Shown here: piece after piece, positions 43,398-51,431 of the stretch
How the letters are laid out: each line of letters opens with the position of its first letter
Position numbering within the stretch: position 1 is the first letter of the stretch
The notes under the pieces: model-generated
Databases searched by the model: none
What the model saw: the letters and a program-made list of their open reading frames with translations, nothing else
What the model was told of the DNA's origin: nothing
Assembly (NCBI GenBank): GCA_034664005.1
Contig: JAXDIL010000169.1
Span: 1-64,000, forward strand
DNA length: 64,000 bases
Source: JACVRW01 sp034664005
Lineage (GTDB): Bacteria > Actinomycetota > Thermoleophilia > Solirubrobacterales > Thermoleophilaceae
Direction: 5' to 3'
Program-made: the position numbers and the translations under genes

Positions 43398-43555
43398 CCG
43401 AGACGCCCGAACGCTCGGACCAGCTGCCGGAGGAGAACCCGGCGGAGGTCGTCGAAGACGACGCCCCTGGGGAGAAGGGCACGGACAGCCCGGGAGTGCC
43501 CGGCGAGGAGGAGACGAGCACCGGCAACCCCGATGCCGCCGGCGCCGAGGAGTAG
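43394..43555 (+). CDS. small acidic disordered protein (53 aa)
   Basis: 54 codons from ATG 43394, sharing ATGA with the preceding gene. Composition is Glu, Asp, Pro, Gly (PEENPAEVVEDDAPGEKG), without hydrophobic core, so intrinsically disordered. The overlap argues that the two are co-translated. Function unknown. Confidence 0.55.
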   Translation: MTETPERSDQLPEENPAEVVEDDAPGEKGTDSPGVPGEEETSTGNPDAAGAEE

Positions 43556-43592
43556 CACGGACTGCTGCTGACCGGTTGCGTAACCTCGAAGC

Positions 43593-44165
43593 GTGGACAC
43601 GTTTCGGGGGCCGCTGAAGGCGGGCCTTGCGGCGCTCTTCGCCGTCGGGCTCCTGCTGATGTTCGTCAATCCGCCGTCGCTGAGCGGCGCCGAGGGACTC
43701 CTGGTGCTCGCCGGGGGCGCCGTGGCCCTGTTCCTCCTGGTGGCCTGGATGAGCGTCGCCCTGAGCGGGAGCGACTCGATGCCGGAGCACGAGTTCGAGC
43801 GGCTCGTGCGGCGCAGCGAGGAGCTGGCCGCGGACCCCGAGCTGCGCACGTACGCCGACGAGTTCGACCTGCTCGTGGCGGAGGCGATCGACCGCCTGCC
43901 CGAGGAGTTCCAGCGGCTGCTCGACGACATGCCGGTTGTGGTGTCGCAGCTCGGCGCGGAGAACCGGGCGTACGGCCACTACTTCGGCGACACGGTCGCG
44001 CGCGACAACTATCCGGACCGGATCGTCCTCTACCAGGACACGCTCGAGCGTGACTTCGGACACGACGCCGACCTGCTGCGGGCACAGGTCGAGCGGACGC
44101 TACGCCACGAGCTGGCCCACCATCTGGGGTGGCACGAGCGCGGGGTGCAAGACCTCGGCCTCTAG
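43593..44165 (+). CDS. metallopeptidase-family (zincin) membrane protein
   Basis: 190 residues. Two N-terminal membrane helices (about 10-55), then a domain ending in HExxH: H172, E173, H176 in HELAHHLGWHE. The block VAEAIDRLPEEFQRLLDDMPVVV is typical of the Zincin_1 (minimal MMP-like) family. Substrate unknown. The GTG start sits 6 nt after TAACCT. Its stop shares a CTAG with the convergent dehydrogenase. Confidence 0.82.
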   Translation: MDTFRGPLKAGLAALFAVGLLLMFVNPPSLSGAEGLLVLAGGAVALFLLVAWMSVALSGSDSMPEHEFERLVRRSEELAADPELRTYADEFDLLVAEAIDRLPEEFQRLLDDMPVVVSQLGAENRAYGHYFGDTVARDNYPDRIVLYQDTLERDFGHDADLLRAQVERTLRHELAHHLGWHERGVQDLGL

Positions 44166-45337
44166 GGGTGCAGGACCACCTTCTCGCAGCGGTCCTCCTT
44201 GTTCTTGAACATCTCGTAGCCGCGCGGCGTGTCGTCGAGGTTCAGCTCGTGGGTGATCACGAAGCTCGGGTCGATCTCCCCGTTCTCGATCCGCTCGAGC
44301 AGCGGACGCAGGTACTTGTGCACGTGGCACTGGCCCATCTTGAACGTGAGCGACCTGTTCATCGCAGCCCCCAGCGGGAACTTGTCGACGAGCCCGCCGT
44401 AGGCACCGATGATCGAGATGGTGCCGCCGTTGCGGCAGCTCATGATCGCCTCGCGCAGCGCATGCGGCCGGTCCATCTCCATGCGTGTGGCCTGCTTGAC
44501 GCGGTCATACGCGTGAAGCGCCACGTGCGAGTGGTGGCCCTCCATGCCCACGGCGTCGATGCAGGCATCTGGCCCGCGACCGCCCGTGATCTCGTTGAGA
44601 GTGGCCCCGACGTCGGCCTCCTCGTAGTCGATGACGTCGTCCGCCCCCGCCTGGTCTCGGGCCATGTCGAGCCGGTAGGCGAAGCGGTCGATCGCTATCA
44701 CGCGCTCCGCGCCGAGCAGCTTGGCGCTCGCGATCGCGAACTGGCCGACCGGGCCCGCGCCCCACACCGCGATCACGTCGCCCGGCTTGATGTCGCACAT
44801 GTCCGCGCCCATGTAGCCGGTGGGGAAGATGTCGGACAGGAACAGCACGCTCTGGTCGGGCAGGTCGTTCTCGATCTTGATCGGCCCGACGTCCGCGAAC
44901 GGGACGCGGGCGTACTCCGCCTGCCCGCCGGCGTAGCCGCCGAGCATGTGCGTGTAGCCGAAGATCCCGGACGGTGAGCGCCCCATCATCTTCTCGGCGA
45001 GCCCCGCGTTCGGGTTCGAGTTCTCGCAAACCGAATACAGCTCGTTCTGGCAGGCGTTGCAGTTGCCGCAGGCAATCGGGAACGGCACCACCACCCGGTC
45101 GCCGACGCTGAGGTTGTCCACGTCGCGACCGGTCTCCACGACCTCACCCATGAACTCGTGGCCCAGGATGTCGCCGCTCTTCATCGTCGGCATGTAGCCG
45201 TTGTACATGTGGAGGTCCGACCCGCAGATCGCCGTGGAGGTGATCCTCACGATCGCGTCGCGCGAGTTGAGGATCTTCGGATCCGGGACGTTCTCCACCT
45301 GAACCGTGTTCCTGCCTGACCAGACGTTGGCCCTCAT
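44162..45337 (-). CDS. zinc-dependent alcohol dehydrogenase (formaldehyde dehydrogenase-like)
   Basis: 391 residues, medium-chain dehydrogenase. Catalytic zinc residues in STAICGSDLHMY and GHEFMGEVVE; the structural zinc loop is GNCNACQNELYSVCE; the NAD(P) loop is WGAGPVGQFAIASAKLLGA. Length and the ICGSDLHMYNG start fit glutathione-independent formaldehyde-dehydrogenase-like enzymes. ATGA overlap with the START-like gene upstream. Confidence 0.88.
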   Translation of the reverse strand: MRANVWSGRNTVQVENVPDPKILNSRDAIVRITSTAICGSDLHMYNGYMPTMKSGDILGHEFMGEVVETGRDVDNLSVGDRVVVPFPIACGNCNACQNELYSVCENSNPNAGLAEKMMGRSPSGIFGYTHMLGGYAGGQAEYARVPFADVGPIKIENDLPDQSVLFLSDIFPTGYMGADMCDIKPGDVIAVWGAGPVGQFAIASAKLLGAERVIAIDRFAYRLDMARDQAGADDVIDYEEADVGATLNEITGGRGPDACIDAVGMEGHHSHVALHAYDRVKQATRMEMDRPHALREAIMSCRNGGTISIIGAYGGLVDKFPLGAAMNRSLTFKMGQCHVHKYLRPLLERIENGEIDPSFVITHELNLDDTPRGYEMFKNKEDRCEKVVLHP

Positions 45338-46287
45338 GACATGCTCCCTTCGAGCGGCTGGGCCGGGCGTTGCGCGACCAGCCTGCGTGCGAGCGTTCCC
45401 TCCGGCGTGCCCTCGGAGCGCACGACCTCGCCCGTCTCGATCACCTGCTTGAAGCGGCGCAGGTCGTCGCGGACCTGCAGGTTCGGCTCCTCGCCGAACA
45501 GCTTCGCGATCAGCGAGCCGGCCTTGCCGGCGGGTGGCGCGTACTCCAGGTCCACGTGGACCTCGGTGCCGCGGTCGCCGGGCGCGTCCGCGAAGCCGAC
45601 GATCCCCGAGTGGACCACGTCGCCGCCGGGAAGCGACCGCCAGGCGATCAACTCGCCGGGCCGGTCCTCGACCGCCTCCGCGTCCCAGTCGACGCTGAGG
45701 CCGGCGGGACCGCACGCACGCCAGTGCGACTGACCGTCGGGATGAATCTCCACCGACTCGAGGTGCGCCATGAAGCGCGGGAAGTTCTGGAAGTTCCTCC
45801 AGAACGCGTAGACGTCGTCGCGCGGCTTCCGCACGGTCATGGAGGCCTTCACGCGGAAGGTCGGGTCCTTCGTCGCGCCCGCCGGCGCGCGGCTGATCCG
45901 CGCGGCCGTGAACGCGTCGACGGCCGTGATCCCGGCGACGGACGCCGTGGCCGCCGCGAGCCGGCCCGCGGACAGCTCCTTGTTGCGCCACGCCGAGGCG
46001 AGCAGCGCCAGGTCCTTGATGTCGCCCGCCACGCGCGCCCACAGCCAGCCGGCGGGACGGGGCCGGCTGAAGATGCCGGCGGCAGCGGCCAGCTCGCGCA
46101 CGCCGACGACGCGCTGCCAGGCGCGGCTGGTGCGGTCGTCGCGGACTCCGATCAGCCGGTTCACGCGCCCAGGAGCGACGGTCTGCGGCACGCCGAGCCC
46201 GAGGCTGAACCAGCCGAGGAAGCGGGTCAGCTCGGCCTCGGGCGAGGGGGCTCTCGGAACGGGGGGCCGGGTTGCCGTGGTAGTCAC
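45334..46287 (-). CDS. two-part protein: membrane-associated N-domain plus SRPBCC domain
   Basis: 317 residues. Residues 1 to about 140 hold hydrophobic helices (LTRFLGWFSLGLGVPQTVAPG, then GVRELAAAAGIF). Residues 145-290 form a START-like SRPBCC domain (VKASMTVRKPRDDVYAFWRNFQNFPRFMAHLESV, GTEVHVDLEYAPPAGK). Such proteins often bind lipids or quinone-like cofactors. GTG start with AAGGA upstream. Coupled to the alcohol dehydrogenase. Confidence 0.8.
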   Translation of the reverse strand: MTTTATRPPVPRAPSPEAELTRFLGWFSLGLGVPQTVAPGRVNRLIGVRDDRTSRAWQRVVGVRELAAAAGIFSRPRPAGWLWARVAGDIKDLALLASAWRNKELSAGRLAAATASVAGITAVDAFTAARISRAPAGATKDPTFRVKASMTVRKPRDDVYAFWRNFQNFPRFMAHLESVEIHPDGQSHWRACGPAGLSVDWDAEAVEDRPGELIAWRSLPGGDVVHSGIVGFADAPGDRGTEVHVDLEYAPPAGKAGSLIAKLFGEEPNLQVRDDLRRFKQVIETGEVVRSEGTPEGTLARRLVAQRPAQPLEGSMS

Positions 46288-46363
46288 ATCGGTCCTTCCA
46301 AGCCGGGGTCAGTCACGGCTACCCGGGCGCCTCTGGTGAAACCTTCACGGTATGGTCGGCGTC

Positions 46364-47602
46364 ATGGCCCACGACGCGCGTGCCCTCGACGACGTGCTCG
46401 TCGCCGACCGCGAGCACTGGCTGAACGGGCCGCCGCTCGAGCTGTTCAAGGAGCTCCGCCGCGGTTGTCCCGTGCACTGGACCTCCGAGATCCCCGAGTA
46501 TCCGACCGAGGCCGGGTTCTGGTCGGTCACGACCGCGGATCACGTGCACGAGGTGAGCCGCGACTGGCAGACCTACTCGTCGGAGCTGGGCGGCGTTACG
46601 GCCATCACCGACGCGGTCTTTCCGCTCGAGCTCGCGCGCGCGATGTTCATCGGCATGGACCCGCCGAAGCACGACCGGCTGAAGGCGCTCTTCCAGCGCG
46701 GCTTCACCCCGAAGCGGATCGCCGAGCACGAGGACGAGATCCGCGAGATCGTGACCGGCGTGCTCGACCGGCTCGACGGTCGCGACGAGTGCGACCTCGT
46801 GACGGACGTAGCTCAGCCTGTGGTGGCGCGCGTGATCGGCAGCTTCATGGGCATCCCGCCCGAGGACGACGCGATCTGGGCGCGGCTGATGAACTCGGCG
46901 CTCGCCGCGGACGACCCGGACATCAATCCGGAGGGAGTCGAGGCCATCATGGCGCGCGACGTCCCGGAGATCTTCGAGCGCTGCCAACGCCTGATCGCGG
47001 AGCGACGCGAGCACCCGACGGACGACCTCACGAGCGTCCTCGTGCATGCCGAGGTGGACGGCCACCAGCTCGAGGAGCACGAGATCGTCATGGGCTTCTT
47101 CCTGCTCGTGGCCGCGGGCAACGACAGCACGAAGTCCACCTACTGCAGCGGCATGCGGGCGCTGCTCGAGCAGCCCGAGCAGCGGAAGCTGCTGCTCGAC
47201 GACCCCGCGCTGATCCCGAGCGCGGTCGAGGAGTCGCTGCGGATGTTCCCGGCCTTCGCGCACTTCCGGCGCACGGCCACGCGCGATGTCGAGCTGGGCG
47301 GCCAGCAGATCCGCGAGGGCGACAAGGTGGTCATGTGGTACGTCTCCTCGAACCGCGACGAGACGCGCTACGAGGACCCGGACAGCTTCGACGCGACGCG
47401 CAACCCGGAGCACCAGGCGTTCGGCGCCGGTGGCCGCCATTTCTGCCTCGGCACCGCGCTGGCCCGGCTCGAGCTCAGGATCCTGTTCGAGGAAACGCTC
47501 GCCCGCTTCCCGGCGATGGAGCTGGCCGGAGAGCCGCTCTACACCGAGTCGGCGTTCCTCAACCAGCTGAAGACGCTGCCCGTCCGGTTGACTTCGCACT
47601 GA
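46364..47602 (+). CDS. cytochrome P450
   Basis: About 412 residues. I-helix AAGNDST, K-helix ExxR ESLR, heme loop FGAGGRHFCLG with Cys361 as iron ligand. The N-terminal half (FWSVTTADHVHEVSRDWQTYSSELGG) resembles P450s of steroid, terpene or fatty-acid hydroxylation. ATG 46364 is preferred over ATG 46352: TATGGT at 46351-46356 would be the -10 box of a leaderless mRNA and contains the earlier ATG. No redox partner nearby. Confidence 0.9.
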   Translation: MAHDARALDDVLVADREHWLNGPPLELFKELRRGCPVHWTSEIPEYPTEAGFWSVTTADHVHEVSRDWQTYSSELGGVTAITDAVFPLELARAMFIGMDPPKHDRLKALFQRGFTPKRIAEHEDEIREIVTGVLDRLDGRDECDLVTDVAQPVVARVIGSFMGIPPEDDAIWARLMNSALAADDPDINPEGVEAIMARDVPEIFERCQRLIAERREHPTDDLTSVLVHAEVDGHQLEEHEIVMGFFLLVAAGNDSTKSTYCSGMRALLEQPEQRKLLLDDPALIPSAVEESLRMFPAFAHFRRTATRDVELGGQQIREGDKVVMWYVSSNRDETRYEDPDSFDATRNPEHQAFGAGGRHFCLGTALARLELRILFEETLARFPAMELAGEPLYTESAFLNQLKTLPVRLTSH

Positions 47603-47655
47603 TATATGAGGTAGGACAACCCCTCACTCGCAGGATTACCAGAGGGGTCTGGCCC

Positions 47656-49422
47656 GTGCTTCATCGCAAAGTCGTCGCTCTGCTGTTCGTCCTGTCCCTG
47701 CTGGTCGTGGCGCCCGCGCAGGCGCGCCCCGACTCACCCCATCGGCCGTCGCACGTCGTGATCATCGTGCTCGACCAGGCGCGTGACGACACGATCAAGC
47801 GCTACGACATGCCGAACGTCCGGCGCTTGCAGCGTGAGGGCAGGAACTTCCCGAACGCCCTGGTGGGCCACATGGCGGCCGAGACAGTGATCAGCCACAA
47901 CGTGCTCACGAGCGGCCTCTTCCCGAAGCACATGGGCTGGTCGAACGAGGTCTACCGCGACGTGAACGGCCTGCTTGGCACGCCCGGCGCGTACCACGTG
48001 ACCTCCAGCATGTCGTGCGACCAGTACAAGGCGCTCATCAACGCGGGTGGCTATCCGAAGCTGCAGGACTACCTCGACGAGAAGTTCGGTCAGGGCACCA
48101 AGTTCGCCTCGATCTCACAGAAGCGCAGCTCGGCCTGCACCGCCGGCCACACCGGCCCCGCGCTGGGCTCGCCCGTCGGCGATGGAACCTCGACGGACCC
48201 CGAGGACATCATCTTCCAGATCCGCGGTGACCGGCCCATGGACGGCGCCACGCGGATCAGCTGTGACGGCAGGCCAGACTGGCGCAAGCCGCAGTCCGGC
48301 AATGGCGACATGCCGCTCTACTTCAACGACGTCCCCAACTGCACCAACCGCTGGTGGACCTGGCAGCAGGCGGGCGCCTACGGCACGGGCACCGAGCAGC
48401 CGGCGGCGATCTACCCGCTCGACGGCAACCGCTTCGTGCCGGGCGTGCCCTCCGACGCCCCACACATCGGCGGTGACACCTGGTCGGCCGACGCGGCCAT
48501 CCGCGTCATCCAGAACGAGACCTCCACGAGCTGGCGCGGCATGATGGTCAGCCTCGGCGCCATCGACAAGATGGGCCACATGTGGGGGCCGGACGACAAC
48601 GTGACCGGCCCGGCCGGCTCGAACGCTCAGCTCGCGCATCTGCCGTTCGCTGCCAAGAACGCTGATGCGCAGGTCGGCCGGATCGTGGCCGCCCTGCGTG
48701 GTCGCGGGCTGCTCGACGACACGCTCGTCGTCATCACGGCCGACCACGCCGCGCAGAGCGGCGACCCGGCCCTCGGCAACCGCTTCTTCGGCCGCACGGA
48801 CCTCAATTCGTGCAACGCGCTGACGGGGTCCAACGGGATTCGCTCCGACTGCAACTGGTACTACGGCCAGGACTCCGACGAGCGCTACCTGGACCCGAGC
48901 AGCGAGGTCGAGAGGCTGAAGAACAGGCTCGGTACCAAGCTCAAGTTCACCTACGAGGACGGCCACGTCGCGGTATGGCTCGACAACCCGACCCCTGCCG
49001 ACAAGGACGAGGCGGCGGCGGCGGTGCTCGACATGGGTGGCGTGATCGCGAGCTACCGCACCAACGCGGCTCAGAACGACTACGTCCGCTTCGGGACCAA
49101 CCGGATGACCGGGTCGGAGCGCAGCTGGTTCGTGCGCCACGCGGAGGAGCTCGTCGACACGATGCCGTCTCCGAACGGGCCTGACGTGGTCGGGCTGGTC
49201 GCGGACGACGTGACGTACGGAGTCACCGGAGACCACGGCGGCCACAACCGCGAGATCCAGGAGATCCCGATGGTGTTCTACGGACCGGGCGTGTCCTCGA
49301 AGGACTCGAACCGCCTGCTGCGGCACGTGGACGTCCTGCCGACGATCCTCGACGCGATGGGCATCCCGTACGACGAGGACAGCCTGGACGGCGAGGCCGC
49401 GCGGCTCTGGAAGGGCCGCTGA
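47656..49422 (+). CDS. secreted alkaline phosphatase-superfamily hydrolase
   Basis: 588 residues. GTG start with an AGAGGGG ribosome site, a signal peptide (VVALLFVLSLLVVAPAQA), then the phosphatase/sulfatase core: HVVIIVLDQARDD (metal Asp), TSGLFPKHMGW, VSLGAIDKMGHMWGP, VVITADHAAQ and TGDHGGHNREIQEIPMVFYGPG. The residue after DQ is Ala and the usual nucleophile is unclear; the Thr in MAAETVISHNVLTSG may serve. Type: phosphodiesterase, phosphatase or sulfatase; substrate unknown. Confidence 0.82.
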   Translation: MLHRKVVALLFVLSLLVVAPAQARPDSPHRPSHVVIIVLDQARDDTIKRYDMPNVRRLQREGRNFPNALVGHMAAETVISHNVLTSGLFPKHMGWSNEVYRDVNGLLGTPGAYHVTSSMSCDQYKALINAGGYPKLQDYLDEKFGQGTKFASISQKRSSACTAGHTGPALGSPVGDGTSTDPEDIIFQIRGDRPMDGATRISCDGRPDWRKPQSGNGDMPLYFNDVPNCTNRWWTWQQAGAYGTGTEQPAAIYPLDGNRFVPGVPSDAPHIGGDTWSADAAIRVIQNETSTSWRGMMVSLGAIDKMGHMWGPDDNVTGPAGSNAQLAHLPFAAKNADAQVGRIVAALRGRGLLDDTLVVITADHAAQSGDPALGNRFFGRTDLNSCNALTGSNGIRSDCNWYYGQDSDERYLDPSSEVERLKNRLGTKLKFTYEDGHVAVWLDNPTPADKDEAAAAVLDMGGVIASYRTNAAQNDYVRFGTNRMTGSERSWFVRHAEELVDTMPSPNGPDVVGLVADDVTYGVTGDHGGHNREIQEIPMVFYGPGVSSKDSNRLLRHVDVLPTILDAMGIPYDEDSLDGEAARLWKGR

Positions 49423-49442
49423 GGCGGGCGCAGGACTACAAA

Positions 49443-49531
49443 CGGAGAGGGTGGGATTCGAACCCACGAGGCAGTTTGACCCGCCCACACGATTTCCAGT
49501 CGTGCACCTTAAGCCGCTCGGTCACCTCTCC
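49443..49531 (-). tRNA. tRNA-Ser(GGA)
   Basis: 89 nt on the minus strand. Acceptor GGAGAGG pairs with CCTCTCC; anticodon loop CTGGAAA gives GGA (codons UCC/UCU); long variable arm and T-loop TTCGAAC. CCA is not encoded. Confidence 0.95.
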
Positions 49532-49563
49532 TGAGCGGGTCTGAGCCTAGCTGCGCGGCGCCC

Positions 49564-49767
49564 CTAGGCGGCGTTGCGCAGCTGCACGTGGGGCGTGCGG
49601 CGCGGGAAGGCGACGATCGTCGAGAGGCTCACCTCTGAGAAGGCCAGCGCCTGGAGCGTGCAGCCGCAGCCGTCGCAGACCAGGTCGTCGAAGTCCCCGA
49701 GCTCGCCCCAGGCCTCGAACTCCTCGGCGCAGGACTGGTCGCTGCATATGAGAATCGCGTACAGCAT
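49564..49767 (-). CDS. small zinc-ribbon-like protein (67 aa)
   Basis: A short protein with two cysteine groups, CSDQSC near residue 8 and CDGCGC near residue 31, spaced as in a zinc ribbon; acidic residues lie between (EEFEAWGELGDFDD). The C-terminal 30 residues are neutral (LSTIVAFPRRTPHV). Possibly a nucleic-acid or partner-binding adaptor. It sits alone between tRNA-Ser(GGA) and another small gene. Confidence 0.65.
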   Translation of the reverse strand: MLYAILICSDQSCAEEFEAWGELGDFDDLVCDGCGCTLQALAFSEVSLSTIVAFPRRTPHVQLRNAA

Positions 49768-49809
49768 GGCGTGAGCCCATGCTGGGACGACCCTCGGACG
49801 GAATGAGAG

Positions 49810-50061
49810 CTAGGCGCCGTCCGGGGCGGGCACGATCAGCCGGATGTGGCGGCGGGCCAGCATCAGGACCGGCGTCTCCCAGTCGCGCCCCGAGCCGTCG
49901 ATTGCGACGAGCTGGGCGTCCAGGATCGTGAAGAACTCGTGGTCGCGCCGGTTGACGTGGTCGGAGACGCGGCTGCGGTAGCCCTCGCGCGGCAGGGTGA
50001 GCATCCCCTCGACCCGGTAGCGGTCCGTCTCGACGACGACTTTCTCCTGGCGGTTCTCCAC
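49810..50061 (-). CDS. small conserved-looking protein of unknown function (83 aa)
   Basis: GTG 50061 gives 83 residues with a beta-rich pattern: VVVETDRYRVEGMLTLPREG, YRSRVSDHVNRRDHEFFTIL, then PVLMLARRHIRLIVP. No membrane segment or catalytic motif. It follows the ATP-grasp gene by 11 bp on the same strand, so probably shares its transcript. Confidence 0.65.
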   Translation of the reverse strand: MENRQEKVVVETDRYRVEGMLTLPREGYRSRVSDHVNRRDHEFFTILDAQLVAIDGSGRDWETPVLMLARRHIRLIVPAPDGA

Positions 50062-50072
50062 GGCGCCGCAAT

Positions 50073-51431
50073 CTAGCGGCTTCCGGGGCCCGCCACGGGC
50101 ACCCACGTGTCCTTCGCCCCGCCGCCCTGGCCGCTGTTCACGACCATCGAGCCCTCCTCCAGCGCCACGCGGCTGATGCATGCGGGCAGCACCCGCACCC
50201 CCTCGTCGGTGAGGAGCGCGTACGGGCGGAGGTCCACGTGGCGCGGCTCGAGGCGCCCGTCCACGACCGTCGGGTGGACCGACAGCTCCACCAGCTCCTG
50301 GCCGATCCAGCCGCCCGGCTCCGCCTCGATTCGCGCGCGCACGCGCGCGCGTGCGAATTCGTCGGCATCGCGCCAGATCACGACGCCATCGCCGCCCATC
50401 TCGCCGCGCGGCTTCACGACGAGGCCGTCCAGCTCGTCGCCCGCGGCGAGCGGCCGCGATGGGATCGACGGCAGGAGCGCCTCCTGGTCGAGGTAGAAGC
50501 TCACCAGCTCGTCCACGTGCGCGTGTACGAGCTTGTCGTCGGCCACGCCTGCGCCCGGCGCGTTCACGACGGCCAGCACGCCGGCGGCGCTCGGGCCGAG
50601 CAGCGCCTCGCCCACGGCGGTGGGAGACCCGTCGGGTGAGGTGAAGCGGTCCTCGCCGGTGCGCTGGTAGACCACGTCGACCGCGCGCGGGCGCCCGTCG
50701 AGCCAGGCGACGAGCCGGCCGTCGCGGTGCTCGAGGTCCGCGAGCCGCACGAGCGGCGCGCACAGCTCACGCGCGAGGCGCTCGTGCTCCCACCAGCCGG
50801 CGGCGGACGGCCCCTCGGTCAGGATCACGGTGCGCGGCTCGTCGATCCCGGCCGGGGCAGCGTCCTGGAGCGCGAGCGCCAGCTCGCCGAACGCGAGCGA
50901 CACGTCCGCCTGCGGCGGCGGCACCCCGACCAGGTCCCGGAGCGTGTCGCGCGCCGCCACCGCGTACGCCATCCCGGCCGCCATGCGCACCTGGTCCTCG
51001 ATCACGCGGAAGCGGCCGTCGGGCGAGCGGACCACGTCCATGCCCGCGAACGAGATCCAGCGCCGCGGCGATGCGCCGCGCATCACCGGCTCGAAGTGCG
51101 GCGAGGCCTCCACGTCCTCGCGCGCGAGGATGCCGGCCTCGAAGACGCGACCCTCCCCGTAGACGTCCGCGACGAACGCCTCGAGCGCCTGCAGGCGCTG
51201 TGCGATCCCCGTCTGCAGCTCGGACCACTCCGCCGCGATCAGGATGCGCGGCACCGGGTCGAGCGTGAACACGCCGTCCTCGGCCGCCCCGAACGTGACC
51301 CCGCGCGCCTCCAGCCGGCGCGCGACCTCGGCCGCCACCGGACCCGGCTCCTCCAGCGCGGCCAGCACCTCGGCGTAGTGCGGGCGCGGGTTGCCGCTCT
51401 CGTCGTAGGCCTCGTCGTAAGGGCGGCTCAC
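50073..51431 (-). CDS. circularly permuted ATP-grasp protein
   Basis: 452 residues of the circularly permuted ATP-grasp family (DUF404/DUF407-like), probably forming a peptide or amide bond with ATP. Typical elements: RPYDEAYDESGNPRPHYAEV at the start, VFTLDPVPRILIAAEWSEL, GRFRVIEDQVRMAAGMAYAV, DVVYQRTGEDRF, LVVKPRGEMGGDGVVI and a final MVVNSGQGGGAKDTWV. ATGA overlap with the FAD-GcvT gene. The substrate may be the product of that enzyme. Confidence 0.82.
   Translation of the reverse strand: MSRPYDEAYDESGNPRPHYAEVLAALEEPGPVAAEVARRLEARGVTFGAAEDGVFTLDPVPRILIAAEWSELQTGIAQRLQALEAFVADVYGEGRVFEAGILAREDVEASPHFEPVMRGASPRRWISFAGMDVVRSPDGRFRVIEDQVRMAAGMAYAVAARDTLRDLVGVPPPQADVSLAFGELALALQDAAPAGIDEPRTVILTEGPSAAGWWEHERLARELCAPLVRLADLEHRDGRLVAWLDGRPRAVDVVYQRTGEDRFTSPDGSPTAVGEALLGPSAAGVLAVVNAPGAGVADDKLVHAHVDELVSFYLDQEALLPSIPSRPLAAGDELDGLVVKPRGEMGGDGVVIWRDADEFARARVRARIEAEPGGWIGQELVELSVHPTVVDGRLEPRHVDLRPYALLTDEGVRVLPACISRVALEEGSMVVNSGQGGGAKDTWVPVAGPGSR

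Noticed and set aside
45370..49422. A 1350-codon plus-strand open frame
   Set aside because: Only its last 588 codons (from GTG 47656) look like protein. The rest runs antisense to the SRPBCC gene and out of frame with the P450, with Arg/Ala-rich noise.
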